NCBI RefSeq assembly: GCF_003610785.1
Contig: NZ_RAQQ01000005.1
Coordinates: forward strand, 288,472 to 352,471
DNA: 64,000 nucleotides
Origin: Micromonospora globbae
GTDB lineage: Bacteria; Actinomycetota; Actinomycetes; Mycobacteriales; Micromonosporaceae
Reading direction: 5' to 3'
In this document: positions 9,101 through 17,821 of the stretch, in pieces
Numbering within the stretch: position 1 is the first letter of the stretch
Layout of the letters: each line of letters begins with the position of its first letter
Notes under the pieces: generated by a model
What the model was told of the DNA's origin: nothing
The model's input: the letters and a program-made list of their open reading frames with translations, nothing else
The model's database searches: none
Program-made: the position numbers and the translations under genes

Positions 9101-10525
9101 CGAGTTCACGTTGTCGGTGAGGTCGCGCCAGGTGCCCGACACGCCCTTGACCTGCGCCTGGCCGCCGAGTTTGCCCTCGGTGCCCACCTCGCGGGCCACC
9201 CGCGTCACCTCGTCGGCGAACGACGACAGCTGATCCACCATCGTGTTCACCGTGTTCTTCAGCTCCAGGATCTCGCCCTGGGCGTCGACCGTGATCTTCT
9301 GCGACAGGTCGCCCTTCGCCACGGCCGTGGACACCTGCGAGATGTTCCGCACCTGCGCGGTGAGGTTGCCGGCGAGCTGGTTGACGTTCTCCGTGAGGTC
9401 ACGCCACGTCCCGGAGACGCCGCGGACCTGGGCCTGACCACCCAGCTTGCCCTCGATGCCCACCTCACGGGCCACCCGCGTCACCTCGTCGGCGAACGAC
9501 GACAGCTGATCCACCATCGTGTTCACCGTGTTCTTCAACTCCAGGATCTCGCCCTGGGCCGCGACCGTGATCTTCTGCGACAGGTCGCCCCGGGCCACCG
9601 CGGTCGAGACCTGGGCGATGTTGCGCACCTGCGCCGTCAGGTTCGACGCCATCGAGTTGACGCTGTCGGTCAGGTCCTTCCAGGTGCCCGCGACGTTCGG
9701 CACCTCCGCCTGGCCACCGAGCTTGCCCTCGGTGCCCACCTCGCGCGCCACCCGGGTCACCTGCTCGGCGAAGAGCCGCAGGGTGTCGGTGAGCGAGTTC
9801 ATCGTGTCGGCGAGTTCGGCGACCTCGCCGCGCGCCCCGACGGTGATCTTCTGCGACAGGTCGCCCTTCGCGACCGCCCGGGCCACCTGGGAGATCGACC
9901 GCACCTGGCCCGTCAGGTTCGACGCCATGGTGTTCACCGAGTCGGTGAGGTCCTTCCAGGTGCCGGCCACGCCCCGCACGTCGGCCTGGCCGCCCAGCTT
10001 GCCCTCCGTGCCCACCTCGCGGGCCACCCGGGTCACCTCGTCGGCGAACGACGACAACTGGTCGACCATCGTGTTCACGGTGCGCCCGATCCGCAGGTAC
10101 TCACCGCGCAGCGGCCGGCCGTCGATCTCCATGGCCATGTGCTGGGACAGGTCGCCGTCGGCCACGGCGACGATCACCCGGGCGATCTCGGTGGTGGGCC
10201 GCCCCAGGTCGTCGATGAGCGAGTTGACCGCACGGTGGTTCTCGGCCCAGGAGCCGTCCAGCCCCTCCTCGTCCAGCCGCTCGGTGAGCCGGCCGTCCCG
10301 GCCGACGACCCGGCTGATCCGCTTCAGGTCGAGGTGCTGCCGCTCCTGGAGCGACACGACCTCGTTGAAGGCGTCCGCGACCTCCCCGACCCGCCCGGCG
10401 CGCCGGGGCAACCGGACCTTCAGGTCACCACGGCGCATCCGCCGCAGCGCGTCGGTCAACTCGTCGAGGAACGCCTCGTGGTCGGACGCGGACGGATCCG
10501 CCACCGACTGCTTCACCGCGGTCAT
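6161..10525 (-). CDS. Multi-HAMP hybrid histidine kinase with GAF and receiver domains
   Basis: A 1454-residue soluble sensor kinase without membrane segments. Residues 20-800 are a chain of about nine HAMP units, each marked by a GDL motif (GDLKVRL, then repeated GDLSQKITV), with about 92-residue near-identical units. A GAF domain (about 820-970), a coiled coil (about 975-1040), an H-box SHELRTP (about 1052), a HATPase domain with [16 protein letters not shown], and a C-terminal receiver (about 1322-1445, Asp in [12 protein letters not shown]) follow. The layout resembles the group III (Nik1-type) HAMP-array kinases and their actinobacterial relatives, which sense osmotic or cell-wall stress; the signal here is unknown. 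The ATG at 10525 starts the first conserved region; the frame upstream is non-coding. Confidence 0.93.
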   Translation of the reverse strand: MTAVKQSVADPSASDHEAFLDELTDALRRMRRGDLKVRLPRRAGRVGEVADAFNEVVSLQERQHLDLKRISRVVGRDGRLTERLDEEGLDGSWAENHRAVNSLIDDLGRPTTEIARVIVAVADGDLSQHMAMEIDGRPLRGEYLRIGRTVNTMVDQLSSFADEVTRVAREVGTEGKLGGQADVRGVAGTWKDLTDSVNTMASNLTGQVRSISQVARAVAKGDLSQKITVGARGEVAELADTMNSLTDTLRLFAEQVTRVAREVGTEGKLGGQAEVPNVAGTWKDLTDSVNSMASNLTAQVRNIAQVSTAVARGDLSQKITVAAQGEILELKNTVNTMVDQLSSFADEVTRVAREVGIEGKLGGQAQVRGVSGTWRDLTENVNQLAGNLTAQVRNISQVSTAVAKGDLSQKITVDAQGEILELKNTVNTMVDQLSSFADEVTRVAREVGTEGKLGGQAQVKGVSGTWRDLTDNVNSMASNLTSQVRNIASVTTAVAKGDLSQKITVDARGEILELKNTVNTMVDQLSSFADEVTRVAREVGTEGKLGGQAQVKGVAGTWRDLTDNVNSMASNLTAQVRNIAQVSTAVAKGDLSQKITVDAQGEILELKSTVNTMVDQLSSFADEVTRVAREVGTEGKLGGQAQVKGVSGTWRDLTDNVNSMASNLTAQVRNIASVTTAVAKGDLSQKITVDAQGEILELKNTINTMVDQLSSFADEVTRVGREVGIEGQLGGQAQVKGVSGTWRDLTENVNQLASTLTTQLRAIAQVSTSVTRGDLTQRINVQAQGEIAELKDNINQMIVTLRETTKKNAEQGWLDSNLARISGLLQGQRDLGEVCRMIMMEVTPLVDAQLGAFFLVDNSEGSMRLRLTASYGYVARGQDVTFGPGEGLVGQAALSRRTIRVSASPNGSLTLRSGLASTPPADLVVLPVLFEGELLGVIEFASVVPFSELHLSFLERLVLTIGIAVNTIQANRRTEELLAQSQRLAHELQEQSAELQRTNAELEEKATLLSEQKGNIEIKNREIELARLGLEEKAQQLTRASAYKSEFLANMSHELRTPLNSLLLLARLLAENSEQNLTPKQIEFARTIHSAGSDLLSLIDDILDLSKIEAGRMDIEPTEVRFDEIRGYVEQAFAPQAEDKGLDFQVRVSKDLPPSLVTDAQRLQQILRNLLSNAVKFTDNGAVTLRIAPAAESAVFDVPTLTNARQVIAFTVIDTGIGISDDKLSIIFEAFQQADGTTSRRYGGTGLGLSISRDLARLLGGTITVTSAPGQGSTFTLFVPDVLAPDAVVAPLPPSPSRAGLPSSLLMPPLEVPEPAPGPTSRQLDGATVLIIDDDVRNVFALTSALELHGMTVLYSDNGADGVRLLAEHPEVDIVLMDAMMPDQDGYETTRQIRRNHRFADLPIVFLTAKAMPGDRESALAAGGSDYITKPVDLDELIELMSSWISGSRTEENS
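8200..10080. repeat. Tandem DNA repeats of about 276 bp inside the HAMP array
   Basis: The segment encoding TEGKLGGQA and its flanks recurs about every 276 bp (near 8335, 8612, 8888, 9164, 9440, 9717 and 9993) with very high nucleotide identity, including long identical runs at silent positions. The units match single HAMP pairs of the kinase. Such identity implies recent duplication or ongoing gene conversion and could allow unit number to vary between strains. Confidence 0.85.
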
Positions 10526-10733
10526 TCTTCCTCGTCTCCGCTCGGGGGCGACCGGCTCGTGCCGAGATGCCGGCCATCCCCATATTGTGCCCGTGGAGCC
10601 GCTGGTGCCAGGGCCAGCGCCCACGCGCCACACGCCGGGCGGCCCGGGCCGCCCGGCCAGCACGCCGCGCTTCCCGCCGGTCGTGGCCGGCACCGGTTTG
10701 GCAGCCACCGGGCCGGCGGTGGAGGATACGAGG

Positions 10734-12818
10734 GTGTCGGCGGAGACGAGGCCCGCGGCGGCCGGGGGCCCGGACGGGCACCTCCGGCGCGTCCGCCTGC
10801 CGGCCGACCGGCGTACGCCCGCGGCCGCCCGCGCCCTGGTCCGCTCCGTCCTGGCCGAGGCGCACCTGGACGAACTGCTCAACGAGGCACTGCTGCTCAC
10901 CACCGAGCTCACCACGAACGCCGTGGAGCACGCCGGCACGGACCTGGACATCGAGGTCGTCGCGGACGATGTCGGGCTGACCGTCACGGTCTCCGACTTC
11001 GCCTCCGGGCCCGTCGAGGAACTGATCGTCGGCGTCCGCAACGAGGCCCACGAGATCGCCGAGGTCGCCGAGCGGGGTCGCGGCCTGCTGCTCGTCGACC
11101 ACTTCGCCAGCCGGTGGGGCACCACCTACCTGCCGAGCGGCAAGGGCGTCTGGTTCCGGCTCGACCGGACCGCCGGAGCCGGGACCGCGGAGGAGCCCGC
11201 CGTCGGCGCGCTGGCCACGCCGGGCGCCACCGGGAGCGCCGACCCGTCGCCGGAGGCCAGCTCCGCGTCGAGCGCCGCCGCCGTGAGCGAGCTGATGCAG
11301 ATCGGCCCCGACCCGTACGCGGAGGACCCGCTGCCCGACTTCGCGACGAGCCTGCTCACGCGGGTGGCCGAGATGGTCGGCGCGGCCGGCGGGCTGATCC
11401 GGCTCGACCGGGGCGACGGCACGGGGCCGCAGGTGCTCGCCCGCTACGGGCGGCAGCCCCGGGCCGGCAACGAACTGCTCCACGTGCCGCTGACCGTGCA
11501 CCGCCCGTACACCGGCGAGCTGGAGCTGGACGCCGCGCCGTCGGCGTACGCCCGGCCGCTGGCGGTGCTCGCGGCCGAGCGGCTGTCGCTGCACCTGGAG
11601 AACGACCGCCTCCGCCGAGCCGACGTCCGGCGGCAGGCGTGGCTGACCTTCCTCGCCGAGGCGAGCGAACTGCTCGCCCAGTCGCTCGACGTCGAGTTGA
11701 CCATGGCGCTCGTCCCGCAACTGGTGGTGCCCCGGCTCGGGCAGTGGTGCGCGGTGCACACGACCGACGAGTGGGGACGCCTGCGGTTGGCGGCGGCGAC
11801 CCACGCCGACGAGTCGGTCCTGCCGCAGCTGCACAAGGTGCTCGCCGAGACCGGCCCGGACTCGATCCAGGCGCGGCTGCGCGAGGCGTCCCGCAGCGCC
11901 GCGCAGGTGCCGCTCGGCGGGCCGATGGAGGGTTTCGCCGTCCCCCTGATCGCCCGGGGCCAGCGGCTCGGCACCCTGGCCGTGGGCCGTCACCAGCGGC
12001 ACCGGCACGACCCGGACGAGCTCGCCGTCCTGGAGGACGTGGCCCGCCGGGCGGCGCTGGCGATCGAGAACGCCCGGATCCACGCCGAGCGTCGCCGGGT
12101 CGCCCAGACGCTCCAGCAGTCGCTGCTGCCCCCGGTGCTGCCCGTCGTGGAGGGGATCGGCTTCGCGGCCGAGTACGTCCCGGCCGGCGGCGACGCCGAC
12201 GTGGGCGGCGACTTCTACGACGTGGTGCCCCTGCCGGACGGGCGGTGGCTCGTGGTGATCGGTGACGTCTCCGGCAAGGGCGTGCAGGCGGCGGCCGTCA
12301 CCGGGCTGGTCCGCGACGTGATCCGCGTACTGGTCGGCGACGGCAAGCCGCTGCCCGAGGTGCTCGCCCGTCTCAACGAGACGCTCGTCGAGCGCGGCGG
12401 TGGGCGGTACTGCACGCTGGCCCTCGCGGCGGTCGGCCCCGGCGACGGCGACCGGCTGGACGTCTCCCTGCACCTGGCCGGGCACGACCGGCCCGTGCTG
12501 CTCCGGGGCGCGGGCGGCGGCCGGTTCGTCGGCACCGGCGGCACCGCGCTCGGCCTGCTCGACACGATCAGCACGCCCAGCGCGAACGTCCCCCTCGGTC
12601 CGGGCGACGCCCTGGTCTTCTACACCGACGGCGTGACCGAGCGGCGGCGCGGACGGGAACTCTTCGGCACCGAGCGTCTCCGCGAGGCCGCCGTGCCGCT
12701 GGCCGGCTACTCGGCCGACGTGGTCGCCGCGAGGCTGCGGGCCACCGCGCTGAACTTCTCGGTCGAGGCGCCCCGCGACGACATCGCGATCCTCGTCCTG
12801 CGCAACGACGCCGCCTGA
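10734..12818 (+). CDS. RsbW-like ATPase / GAF / SpoIIE-type PP2C phosphatase
   Basis: A 694-residue regulator. Residues 20-135 form a GHKL ATPase of the RsbW type (N box [12 protein letters not shown] box [16 protein letters not shown]). A GAF-like middle (about 200-460) precedes a SpoIIE/RsbU phosphatase domain (about 465-690) with [19 protein letters not shown] and the C-terminal [11 protein letters not shown]. One protein thus joins a kinase-like and a phosphatase module that act on STAS antagonists. The GTG at 10734 was chosen because GGAGG lies 8 nt upstream and homology begins soon after; the much longer open frame upstream runs antisense to the HAMP kinase. It is divergent from that kinase and possibly functionally linked. 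Confidence 0.9.
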   Translation: MSAETRPAAAGGPDGHLRRVRLPADRRTPAAARALVRSVLAEAHLDELLNEALLLTTELTTNAVEHAGTDLDIEVVADDVGLTVTVSDFASGPVEELIVGVRNEAHEIAEVAERGRGLLLVDHFASRWGTTYLPSGKGVWFRLDRTAGAGTAEEPAVGALATPGATGSADPSPEASSASSAAAVSELMQIGPDPYAEDPLPDFATSLLTRVAEMVGAAGGLIRLDRGDGTGPQVLARYGRQPRAGNELLHVPLTVHRPYTGELELDAAPSAYARPLAVLAAERLSLHLENDRLRRADVRRQAWLTFLAEASELLAQSLDVELTMALVPQLVVPRLGQWCAVHTTDEWGRLRLAAATHADESVLPQLHKVLAETGPDSIQARLREASRSAAQVPLGGPMEGFAVPLIARGQRLGTLAVGRHQRHRHDPDELAVLEDVARRAALAIENARIHAERRRVAQTLQQSLLPPVLPVVEGIGFAAEYVPAGGDADVGGDFYDVVPLPDGRWLVVIGDVSGKGVQAAAVTGLVRDVIRVLVGDGKPLPEVLARLNETLVERGGGRYCTLALAAVGPGDGDRLDVSLHLAGHDRPVLLRGAGGGRFVGTGGTALGLLDTISTPSANVPLGPGDALVFYTDGVTERRRGRELFGTERLREAAVPLAGYSADVVAARLRATALNFSVEAPRDDIAILVLRNDAA

Positions 12819-12851
12819 CGGCGGCCGGCCGGCAGCCGGGCGGGACGGGGG

Positions 12852-14216
12852 TCAGCCGCCGCCGGGGAGGCGGCCGGGGGCGAGCCGGTGGTGCGGATCG
12901 AGGTGGGCCTTGGCCGCCCGCAACCGGGGCAGGCCGGTCAGCTCACCCCACAGGTCCACGGCCCGGCGGACCGTCGGGGGCGCGGACAGGACCACGCAGC
13001 GCCCCTTGCGCGCCAGCAGCACGCCGCGGACGGCGGCCAGGATCGAGGCGACCCGGTCGGCGGGGAGCGACCCGGGCAGCGCGGCGTGCACCACGCCGAG
13101 ACCGGCGGAACCGCGTACCGGCACGGGCGCGCCGGCCGCGTCGCGCAGCGCGTAGACGGCCGCGTGCAGGTCGGTGATCGGCACCTCGATGCGCAGCGCC
13201 GTGTCGCCCGGCGCGAACGGGTACCGCCGCCACCACGGCGGGGGCGAGTGGGTGACGGTCGCCTCGCCGTCCAGGAGGGCGACCAGCCGCTCGGCCCGCT
13301 CGGCGGCGTCCGCCGGCCCGCCCTCCAGCAGCACCACGAGGCTGCCGGCCCGCGACGGTACGCGGGCGCGGCCGGCCATCGACGGGTGCCGCGCCCGCGC
13401 CGCGGCGGCCGGGTCGTCGGGTCGGATCCTCGGCCGGGGCCGCGCGTCGCCGGGAAGGTCCAGCTCGATGGCGGCCGGGTCGAGCCGCGCCGCGAGGATC
13501 GCCCGCACCAGGTCGTGCACCTCCAGCGGCGTCCACACGGGACGGGACACCCACAGCCGGCTGGCCGGCACGGGCTGCACCCGCAGCGTGGCGGAGACCA
13601 GGACGCCGAGCGCGCCCTGCGAGCCGCAGAGCAGCCGGGCCAGGTCCAGCCCGGGCACCCCGCCACCGGCGCTGACCAGTTCGCCCTCGGCCGTCAGGTA
13701 GCGGAGGCCGACGAGCTGGTCGCAGGGGGCGCCGTGCCGGTGCCGCAGCGGACCGGCCTCGCCCGCGGCGAGCACCCCGCCCACGGTGGCCCCCGGCGAG
13801 GGCGCGTCGACGGCGAGCCGCTGCCCCGTGCGCTCCAACGTGGCCTGCACGGCCCGCAGCGGCGTGCCCGCGCCGACCTCGGCCACCGGAGCGCCGACCG
13901 GCTGGTGCCCGATGCCGGCCAGCCGGCCGGTGTCGAGCAGGATGTCGACCTGCTCGGGCGCCGCACCCCAATCGATCTTCGTGCCGGCGCCGCGGGGCAC
14001 CACCGTGAGGTCGTGTCGGGCGGCGAGCCGGAGCACCTCGGCCGCCGCGTGCGGGCTGCCCGGGACGGCCACCCAGCGGGCGGCGCGACCGGCCACCTCG
14101 TCGGCGGGCCCGGCGAACCGGGCGAAGGGCGGCCCGCAGATCTCCGTCAGTCGTTGGGTGATGTCGAGGGCGCCGGGTCGATCGGTGGAACTCGCTGCTG
14201 CCGCCATGTCGGCCAT
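12852..14216 (-). CDS. FAD-binding oxidoreductase, GlcE-like
   Basis: A 454-residue flavoprotein with an N-terminal FAD_binding_4 (PCMH) domain: VPRGAGTKIDWG around residue 85 and the pyrophosphate-binding block PSPGATVGGVLAAGEAGP. It most resembles the GlcE subunit of glycolate oxidase, which oxidises glycolate to glyoxylate with GlcD and GlcF. Neither of those genes is next to it, so the substrate is open. The C-terminal half is shortened relative to GlcD-type enzymes and lacks a clear second domain. Starts at 14225, 14216 and 14207 are all in frame; none has a good ribosome site. It converges on the phosphatase gene with a 33-bp gap. Confidence 0.82.
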   Translation of the reverse strand: MADMAAAASSTDRPGALDITQRLTEICGPPFARFAGPADEVAGRAARWVAVPGSPHAAAEVLRLAARHDLTVVPRGAGTKIDWGAAPEQVDILLDTGRLAGIGHQPVGAPVAEVGAGTPLRAVQATLERTGQRLAVDAPSPGATVGGVLAAGEAGPLRHRHGAPCDQLVGLRYLTAEGELVSAGGGVPGLDLARLLCGSQGALGVLVSATLRVQPVPASRLWVSRPVWTPLEVHDLVRAILAARLDPAAIELDLPGDARPRPRIRPDDPAAAARARHPSMAGRARVPSRAGSLVVLLEGGPADAAERAERLVALLDGEATVTHSPPPWWRRYPFAPGDTALRIEVPITDLHAAVYALRDAAGAPVPVRGSAGLGVVHAALPGSLPADRVASILAAVRGVLLARKGRCVVLSAPPTVRRAVDLWGELTGLPRLRAAKAHLDPHHRLAPGRLPGGG

Positions 14217-14313
14217 CGTACACATGTTCGAAAGCGGAGGTGGCGGATTTGCGACCGCGCGCGGAACAGGCGCCTGTGCCGTCCGCATCCGGAACGCACC
14301 CCCGACGGGCCGG

Positions 14314-14319
14314 TAACGT
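14314..14319 (+). promoter_or_regulatory. -10 box of a leaderless promoter
   Basis: TAACGT ends 6 nt before the GTG at 14326, with no ribosome site between. This is the same spacing as at the other leaderless genes in this window. Confidence 0.6.
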
Positions 14320-14325
14320 GGCGCC

Positions 14326-16422
14326 GTGACCACCGAGACTTCCCCGCCCGTCGCCAAGCGGGTGCCCGCCGAGCGCACGCACCACGGCGACACCGTCGTC
14401 GACGAGTACGCCTGGCTGGCCACCAAGGACGACCCCGACACGATCGCGTACCTGACGGCCGAGAACGAGTACACCGAGGCGCGTACGGCACACCTGGCGC
14501 CGCTGCGCGAGCGGCTGTTCGAGGAGATCCGCCGGCGTACGCAGGAGACCGACCTCTCGGTGCCGACCCGCAAGGGCGGCTACTGGTACTACACGCGCAC
14601 CGTCGAGGGGCAGCAGTACGGCGTGCACTGCCGCCGCGCGGTCCGCGACGGCGAGACCGAGCCGCCGGTCAGCGCGGACGGCGCCCCGCTCGACGGCGAG
14701 GAGGTGCTGCTCGACGGCAACGTGCTGGCCGACGGGCACGACTTCTTCGCCCTCGGCGCGTTCGACGTCAGCCCCGACGGGCGGTGGCTCGCGTACTCCA
14801 CCGACTTCTCCGGCGACGAGCGGTTCACCCTGCGGGTCAAGGACCTCGCCACCGGGGAACTGCTTCCCGACGAGGTGCCCGGCACCTTCTACGGCACCGC
14901 CTGGTCCGCTGACGCGTCGGTGCTCTTCTACGTGACCGTCGACGAGGCGTGGCGGCCGTACCGGGTCTGGCGGCACGTCATCGGCTCCCCCTCCGCCGAG
15001 GACGTGGTCGTCCACCAGGAGGACGACGAGCGCTTCTGGGTGGGTGTCGAGCTGACCCGCTCGGAGAAGTTCATCGTCATCGACATCCACAGCAAGATCA
15101 CCAGCGAGGTGCGGGTGATCCCGGCGGGCAACCCGACCGGGGTACCCGCCGTCGTGGCGCCCCGACGGCAGGGCGTGGAGTACACGGTGGAGCACCACGG
15201 CCACCGGTTCCTCATCCTGCACAACGACGGCGCGGAGGACTTCGCGCTGGCGTACACCTCGGCGGACGCGCCCGGCGACTGGGTGCCGTTGATCGAGCAC
15301 TCGCCGGGCACCCGCCTCGAGGCGGTCGACGCGTTCGAGAACCACCTGGTGGTCTCGCTGCGGACCAACGGGCTGACCGGGCTGCGGGTGCTGCCGATCG
15401 GCGGCGGCGACGCGCACGACATCGACTTCCCCGAGCCCCTCTACAGCGTCGGCCTGGACGCCAACCCGGAGTACCGCACCGGGCAGATCCGCCTGCGCTA
15501 CTCGTCGCTGGTCACCCCGGACTCGGTCTACGACTACGACCTGGTGACCCGCCGGATGGTGCTGCGCAAGCGGAAGCCGGTGCTGCCCGGGCCGGACGGG
15601 CGGCCGTACGACCCGGACGACTACGAGATGCAGCGCGACTGGGCGCTCGCCGACGACGGCACCCGCGTACCCATCTCCCTGGTCTTCCGCAGGGGCACGC
15701 CCCGCGACGGCTCCACCCCCTGCCTGCTGTACGGCTACGGCTCGTACGAGGCCAGCATGGATCCGTGGTTCTCCGTGGCCCGGCTGTCGCTGCTGGACCG
15801 TGGCGTGATCTTCGCGGTCGCGCACATCCGGGGCGGCGGCGAGCTGGGGCGGCGCTGGTACGAGCAGGGCAAGCTGCTGGCCAAGAAGAACACGTTCACC
15901 GACTTCGTGGCCTGCGCACGGCACCTCGTGAAGGCCGGCTGGACGTCGAGCGACCGGCTGGTCGCCCGTGGCGCGTCGGCCGGCGGGCTGCTGATGGGCG
16001 CCGTGGCGAACCTCGCCCCGGACGCGTTCGCGGGGATCGTCGCGCAGGTGCCGTTCGTGGACGCGCTCACCTCGATCCTCGACCCGTCGCTGCCGCTCAC
16101 GGTCACCGAGTGGGAGGAGTGGGGCAACCCGCTCGACGACCCGGAGGTGTACGCGTACATGAAGTCGTACACGCCGTACGAGAACGTGGCGGACGTCGAC
16201 TACCCGGCGATCCTCGCGGTGACCAGCCTCAACGACACCCGCGTGCTCTACCACGAGCCGGCGAAGTGGATCGCCCGGCTGCGGGCCACCGCGCCGCAGG
16301 GCGACTACCTGCTCAAGACGGAGATGGGCGCCGGCCACGGCGGCCCGAGCGGCCGGTACGACGCGTGGCGCGAGGAGGCGTTCGTCAACGCCTGGATCCT
16401 CGACCGGCTCGGCCGCGCCTGA
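14326..16422 (+). CDS. S9 family prolyl oligopeptidase (oligopeptidase B-like)
   Basis: A 698-residue serine peptidase. The N-terminal half is the seven-bladed propeller that restricts access to small peptides; the C-terminal alpha/beta hydrolase domain holds the nucleophile in RGASAGGLLMGA (Gly-x-Ser-x-Gly), an Asp in SLNDTRVLYHEPAKW and the His in GAGHGGPSGRYDAW. Length and motifs match oligopeptidase B (PtrB), which cleaves after Arg/Lys; true prolyl specificity cannot be excluded by eye. There is no signal peptide, so it is cytosolic. GTG start set by the leaderless promoter. Followed by a strong terminator. Confidence 0.94.
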   Translation: MTTETSPPVAKRVPAERTHHGDTVVDEYAWLATKDDPDTIAYLTAENEYTEARTAHLAPLRERLFEEIRRRTQETDLSVPTRKGGYWYYTRTVEGQQYGVHCRRAVRDGETEPPVSADGAPLDGEEVLLDGNVLADGHDFFALGAFDVSPDGRWLAYSTDFSGDERFTLRVKDLATGELLPDEVPGTFYGTAWSADASVLFYVTVDEAWRPYRVWRHVIGSPSAEDVVVHQEDDERFWVGVELTRSEKFIVIDIHSKITSEVRVIPAGNPTGVPAVVAPRRQGVEYTVEHHGHRFLILHNDGAEDFALAYTSADAPGDWVPLIEHSPGTRLEAVDAFENHLVVSLRTNGLTGLRVLPIGGGDAHDIDFPEPLYSVGLDANPEYRTGQIRLRYSSLVTPDSVYDYDLVTRRMVLRKRKPVLPGPDGRPYDPDDYEMQRDWALADDGTRVPISLVFRRGTPRDGSTPCLLYGYGSYEASMDPWFSVARLSLLDRGVIFAVAHIRGGGELGRRWYEQGKLLAKKNTFTDFVACARHLVKAGWTSSDRLVARGASAGGLLMGAVANLAPDAFAGIVAQVPFVDALTSILDPSLPLTVTEWEEWGNPLDDPEVYAYMKSYTPYENVADVDYPAILAVTSLNDTRVLYHEPAKWIARLRATAPQGDYLLKTEMGAGHGGPSGRYDAWREEAFVNAWILDRLGRA

Positions 16423-16430
16423 CGTCGTAC

Positions 16431-16461
16431 GGGGAGGGGCCCTCCGGAAGGGCCCCTCCCC
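16431..16461. terminator. Strong bidirectional terminator hairpin
   Basis: A 13-bp perfect G/C-rich stem with a 5-nt loop (GGGGAGGGGCCCT pairs with its complement ending at 16461). It lies in the 55-bp gap between the converging peptidase and dehydratase genes and can serve both. No T-run follows, as is common in actinobacteria. Confidence 0.85.
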
Positions 16462-16477
16462 GACGCGCCCCGGGTGC

Positions 16478-17419
16478 TCAGCCCAGCACTCCGGCCAGCA
16501 CCGCCGGGTCGACGTTGCCGCCCGTCACCACGGCGACGGTCCGCCCGGCCGGCAGGTCGTCGGCGTGGAACAGCCGGGCGGCGGCCGCCACGGCGCCGCT
16601 CGGCTCGACCACCAGCCGGGCCTCCCGGACGAGCCGGGCCATGGCCAGGGCGATCTCCTCCTCGGTCACCGTCACGATGCCGTCGAGCCGGTCCCGCAGG
16701 TGGGCGAGGGTCAGGTCGGACAGGTGGGTCCGTAGCCCGTCGGCGCTGGTCCGCTGGGTCCGCTCGACGTCCCAGAGCACCACCTCGCCGGCCGCGAGCG
16801 ACTCGCGGGCGTCGGCGGCGAGCAGCGGCTCGACCCCGATCACGGCGGCGGACGGCCGCAGGGCCTTCACCGCCGTCGCGACCCCGGACGACAGCCCCCC
16901 GCCGCCCACGGGGACGAGCACCACGTCCACGTCCGGCAGGTCCTCGACGATCTCCAGACCGATGGTCCCCTGACCGGCGATCACGTGCCGGTCGTCGAAG
17001 GGCGGCACGAGCGTGCCGCCCGTCTCCGCCGCGATCCGCTCCGCCTCGGCGAGCCGGCGGGCCGGCGGGACGAGCACGACCTCCGCGCCCCGGGCCCGGA
17101 TCCGGTCGACCTTGACCGTGGGCGCGCCCTCCGGCACGACCACCCGGCACGCCACGCCGGCGGACCGCGCCGCGTACGCCAGCGCCTGCCCGTGGTTGCC
17201 CGACGAGTGGGTGACCACGCCACGGGCGCGGACCGCCGGGTCGATCCGGGCCACGGCGTGGGTCGCCCCGCGCAGCTTGAACGACCCGACGGGTTGCAGG
17301 CTCTCCGGCTTCAGCCACAGGGCGTCGTCCCAGGATGCCGGCAGCAGCGGCGTCCGCACGACCGTGCCCGCGATGTCCGCGGCGGCGGCCCGGACGTCCT
17401 CGATCGAGATCAGCTCCAT
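16478..17419 (-). CDS. PLP-dependent threonine/serine dehydratase-like enzyme
   Basis: A 313-residue fold-type II PLP enzyme. The cofactor lysine is in GSFKLRGATHAV (about residue 48), the substrate loop is SSGNHGQALAYAA, and the phosphate-binding glycine loop is VPVGGGGLSSG. The length fits catabolic threonine dehydratase or serine racemase, since the C-terminal ACT regulatory domain of biosynthetic IlvA is missing. Likely reaction: deamination of L-threonine or L-serine to a 2-oxo acid, or serine racemisation. The reverse-strand hexamer CAGGAT lies 6 nt before the ATG, a weaker version of the leaderless -10 box. Confidence 0.91.
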   Translation of the reverse strand: MELISIEDVRAAAADIAGTVVRTPLLPASWDDALWLKPESLQPVGSFKLRGATHAVARIDPAVRARGVVTHSSGNHGQALAYAARSAGVACRVVVPEGAPTVKVDRIRARGAEVVLVPPARRLAEAERIAAETGGTLVPPFDDRHVIAGQGTIGLEIVEDLPDVDVVLVPVGGGGLSSGVATAVKALRPSAAVIGVEPLLAADARESLAAGEVVLWDVERTQRTSADGLRTHLSDLTLAHLRDRLDGIVTVTEEEIALAMARLVREARLVVEPSGAVAAAARLFHADDLPAGRTVAVVTGGNVDPAVLAGVLG

Positions 17420-17565
17420 CGCACCATCCTGCCCCGGGTCACGCCGGCACGCCGCCCCTCATGATCGCGCTCGATCGCGGAACGAGTTCCCTCCCCGACA
17501 GGCGGAAGCCACTACTTCCCGGACCAGGCACGATCTTCCCGCCGCGAGCCCCGCCGCAGGCCACC

Positions 17566-17571
17566 TAGACT
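17566..17571 (+). promoter_or_regulatory. -10 box of a leaderless promoter
   Basis: TAGACT ends 6 nt before the GTG at 17578, which is the main support for the short gene there. Confidence 0.55.
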
Positions 17572-17577
17572 GCGCGG

Positions 17578-17739
17578 GTGACCGAGGAGCCTGCGGCGGG
17601 AGAACCGGACGGTACGCGGCGCCGTCCGCCGTTGCTGATCGTCGCGGTGCTGGTCGCCGCCCTGATCGTCTGCTGCTGCTCGGCGGTGGTCGGCCTGTTC
17701 ATCGCCTGGTCCGCCGGCCTGTTCCACCCGCCGGCCTGA
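17578..17739 (+). CDS. Small single-pass membrane protein, unknown function
   Basis: A 53-residue frame (GTG to TGA). A proline/arginine-rich head (GTRRRPPLL) is followed by a hydrophobic helix of about 30 residues that contains three consecutive cysteines (VAALIVCCCSAVVGLFIAW) and a short tail. Positively charged residues before the helix predict an extracellular C-terminus. Support comes from the well-placed leaderless -10 box, third-position G/C bias and the clean membrane segment. I recognise no family. The Cys triplet could be acylated or bind metal, but that is speculation. Confidence 0.6.
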   Translation: MTEEPAAGEPDGTRRRPPLLIVAVLVAALIVCCCSAVVGLFIAWSAGLFHPPA

Positions 17740-17821
17740 CCGCGCCCGTTCCACCCGCAGCCTGGACGCGCCGGCCGGAACGGCCAGCCGCACGGCCGCC
17801 GCCGCTCCGCCCCGCCGCCCC

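Noticed and set aside
8200..10080. Regularly spaced repeats that could suggest CRISPR
   Set aside because: The period is about 276 bp, the repeats are coding and there are no spacers.
6335..12265. A 1976-codon plus-strand frame opposite the HAMP kinase
   Set aside because: It is antisense to the kinase; high GC and the repeat array keep the frame open. Its residues are repetitive His/Arg/Leu/Asp text without domains.
12943..16338. A 1131-codon minus-strand frame over the oligopeptidase and FAD genes
   Set aside because: Antisense to the peptidase and out of frame with the FAD protein; both real genes have motifs, this has none.
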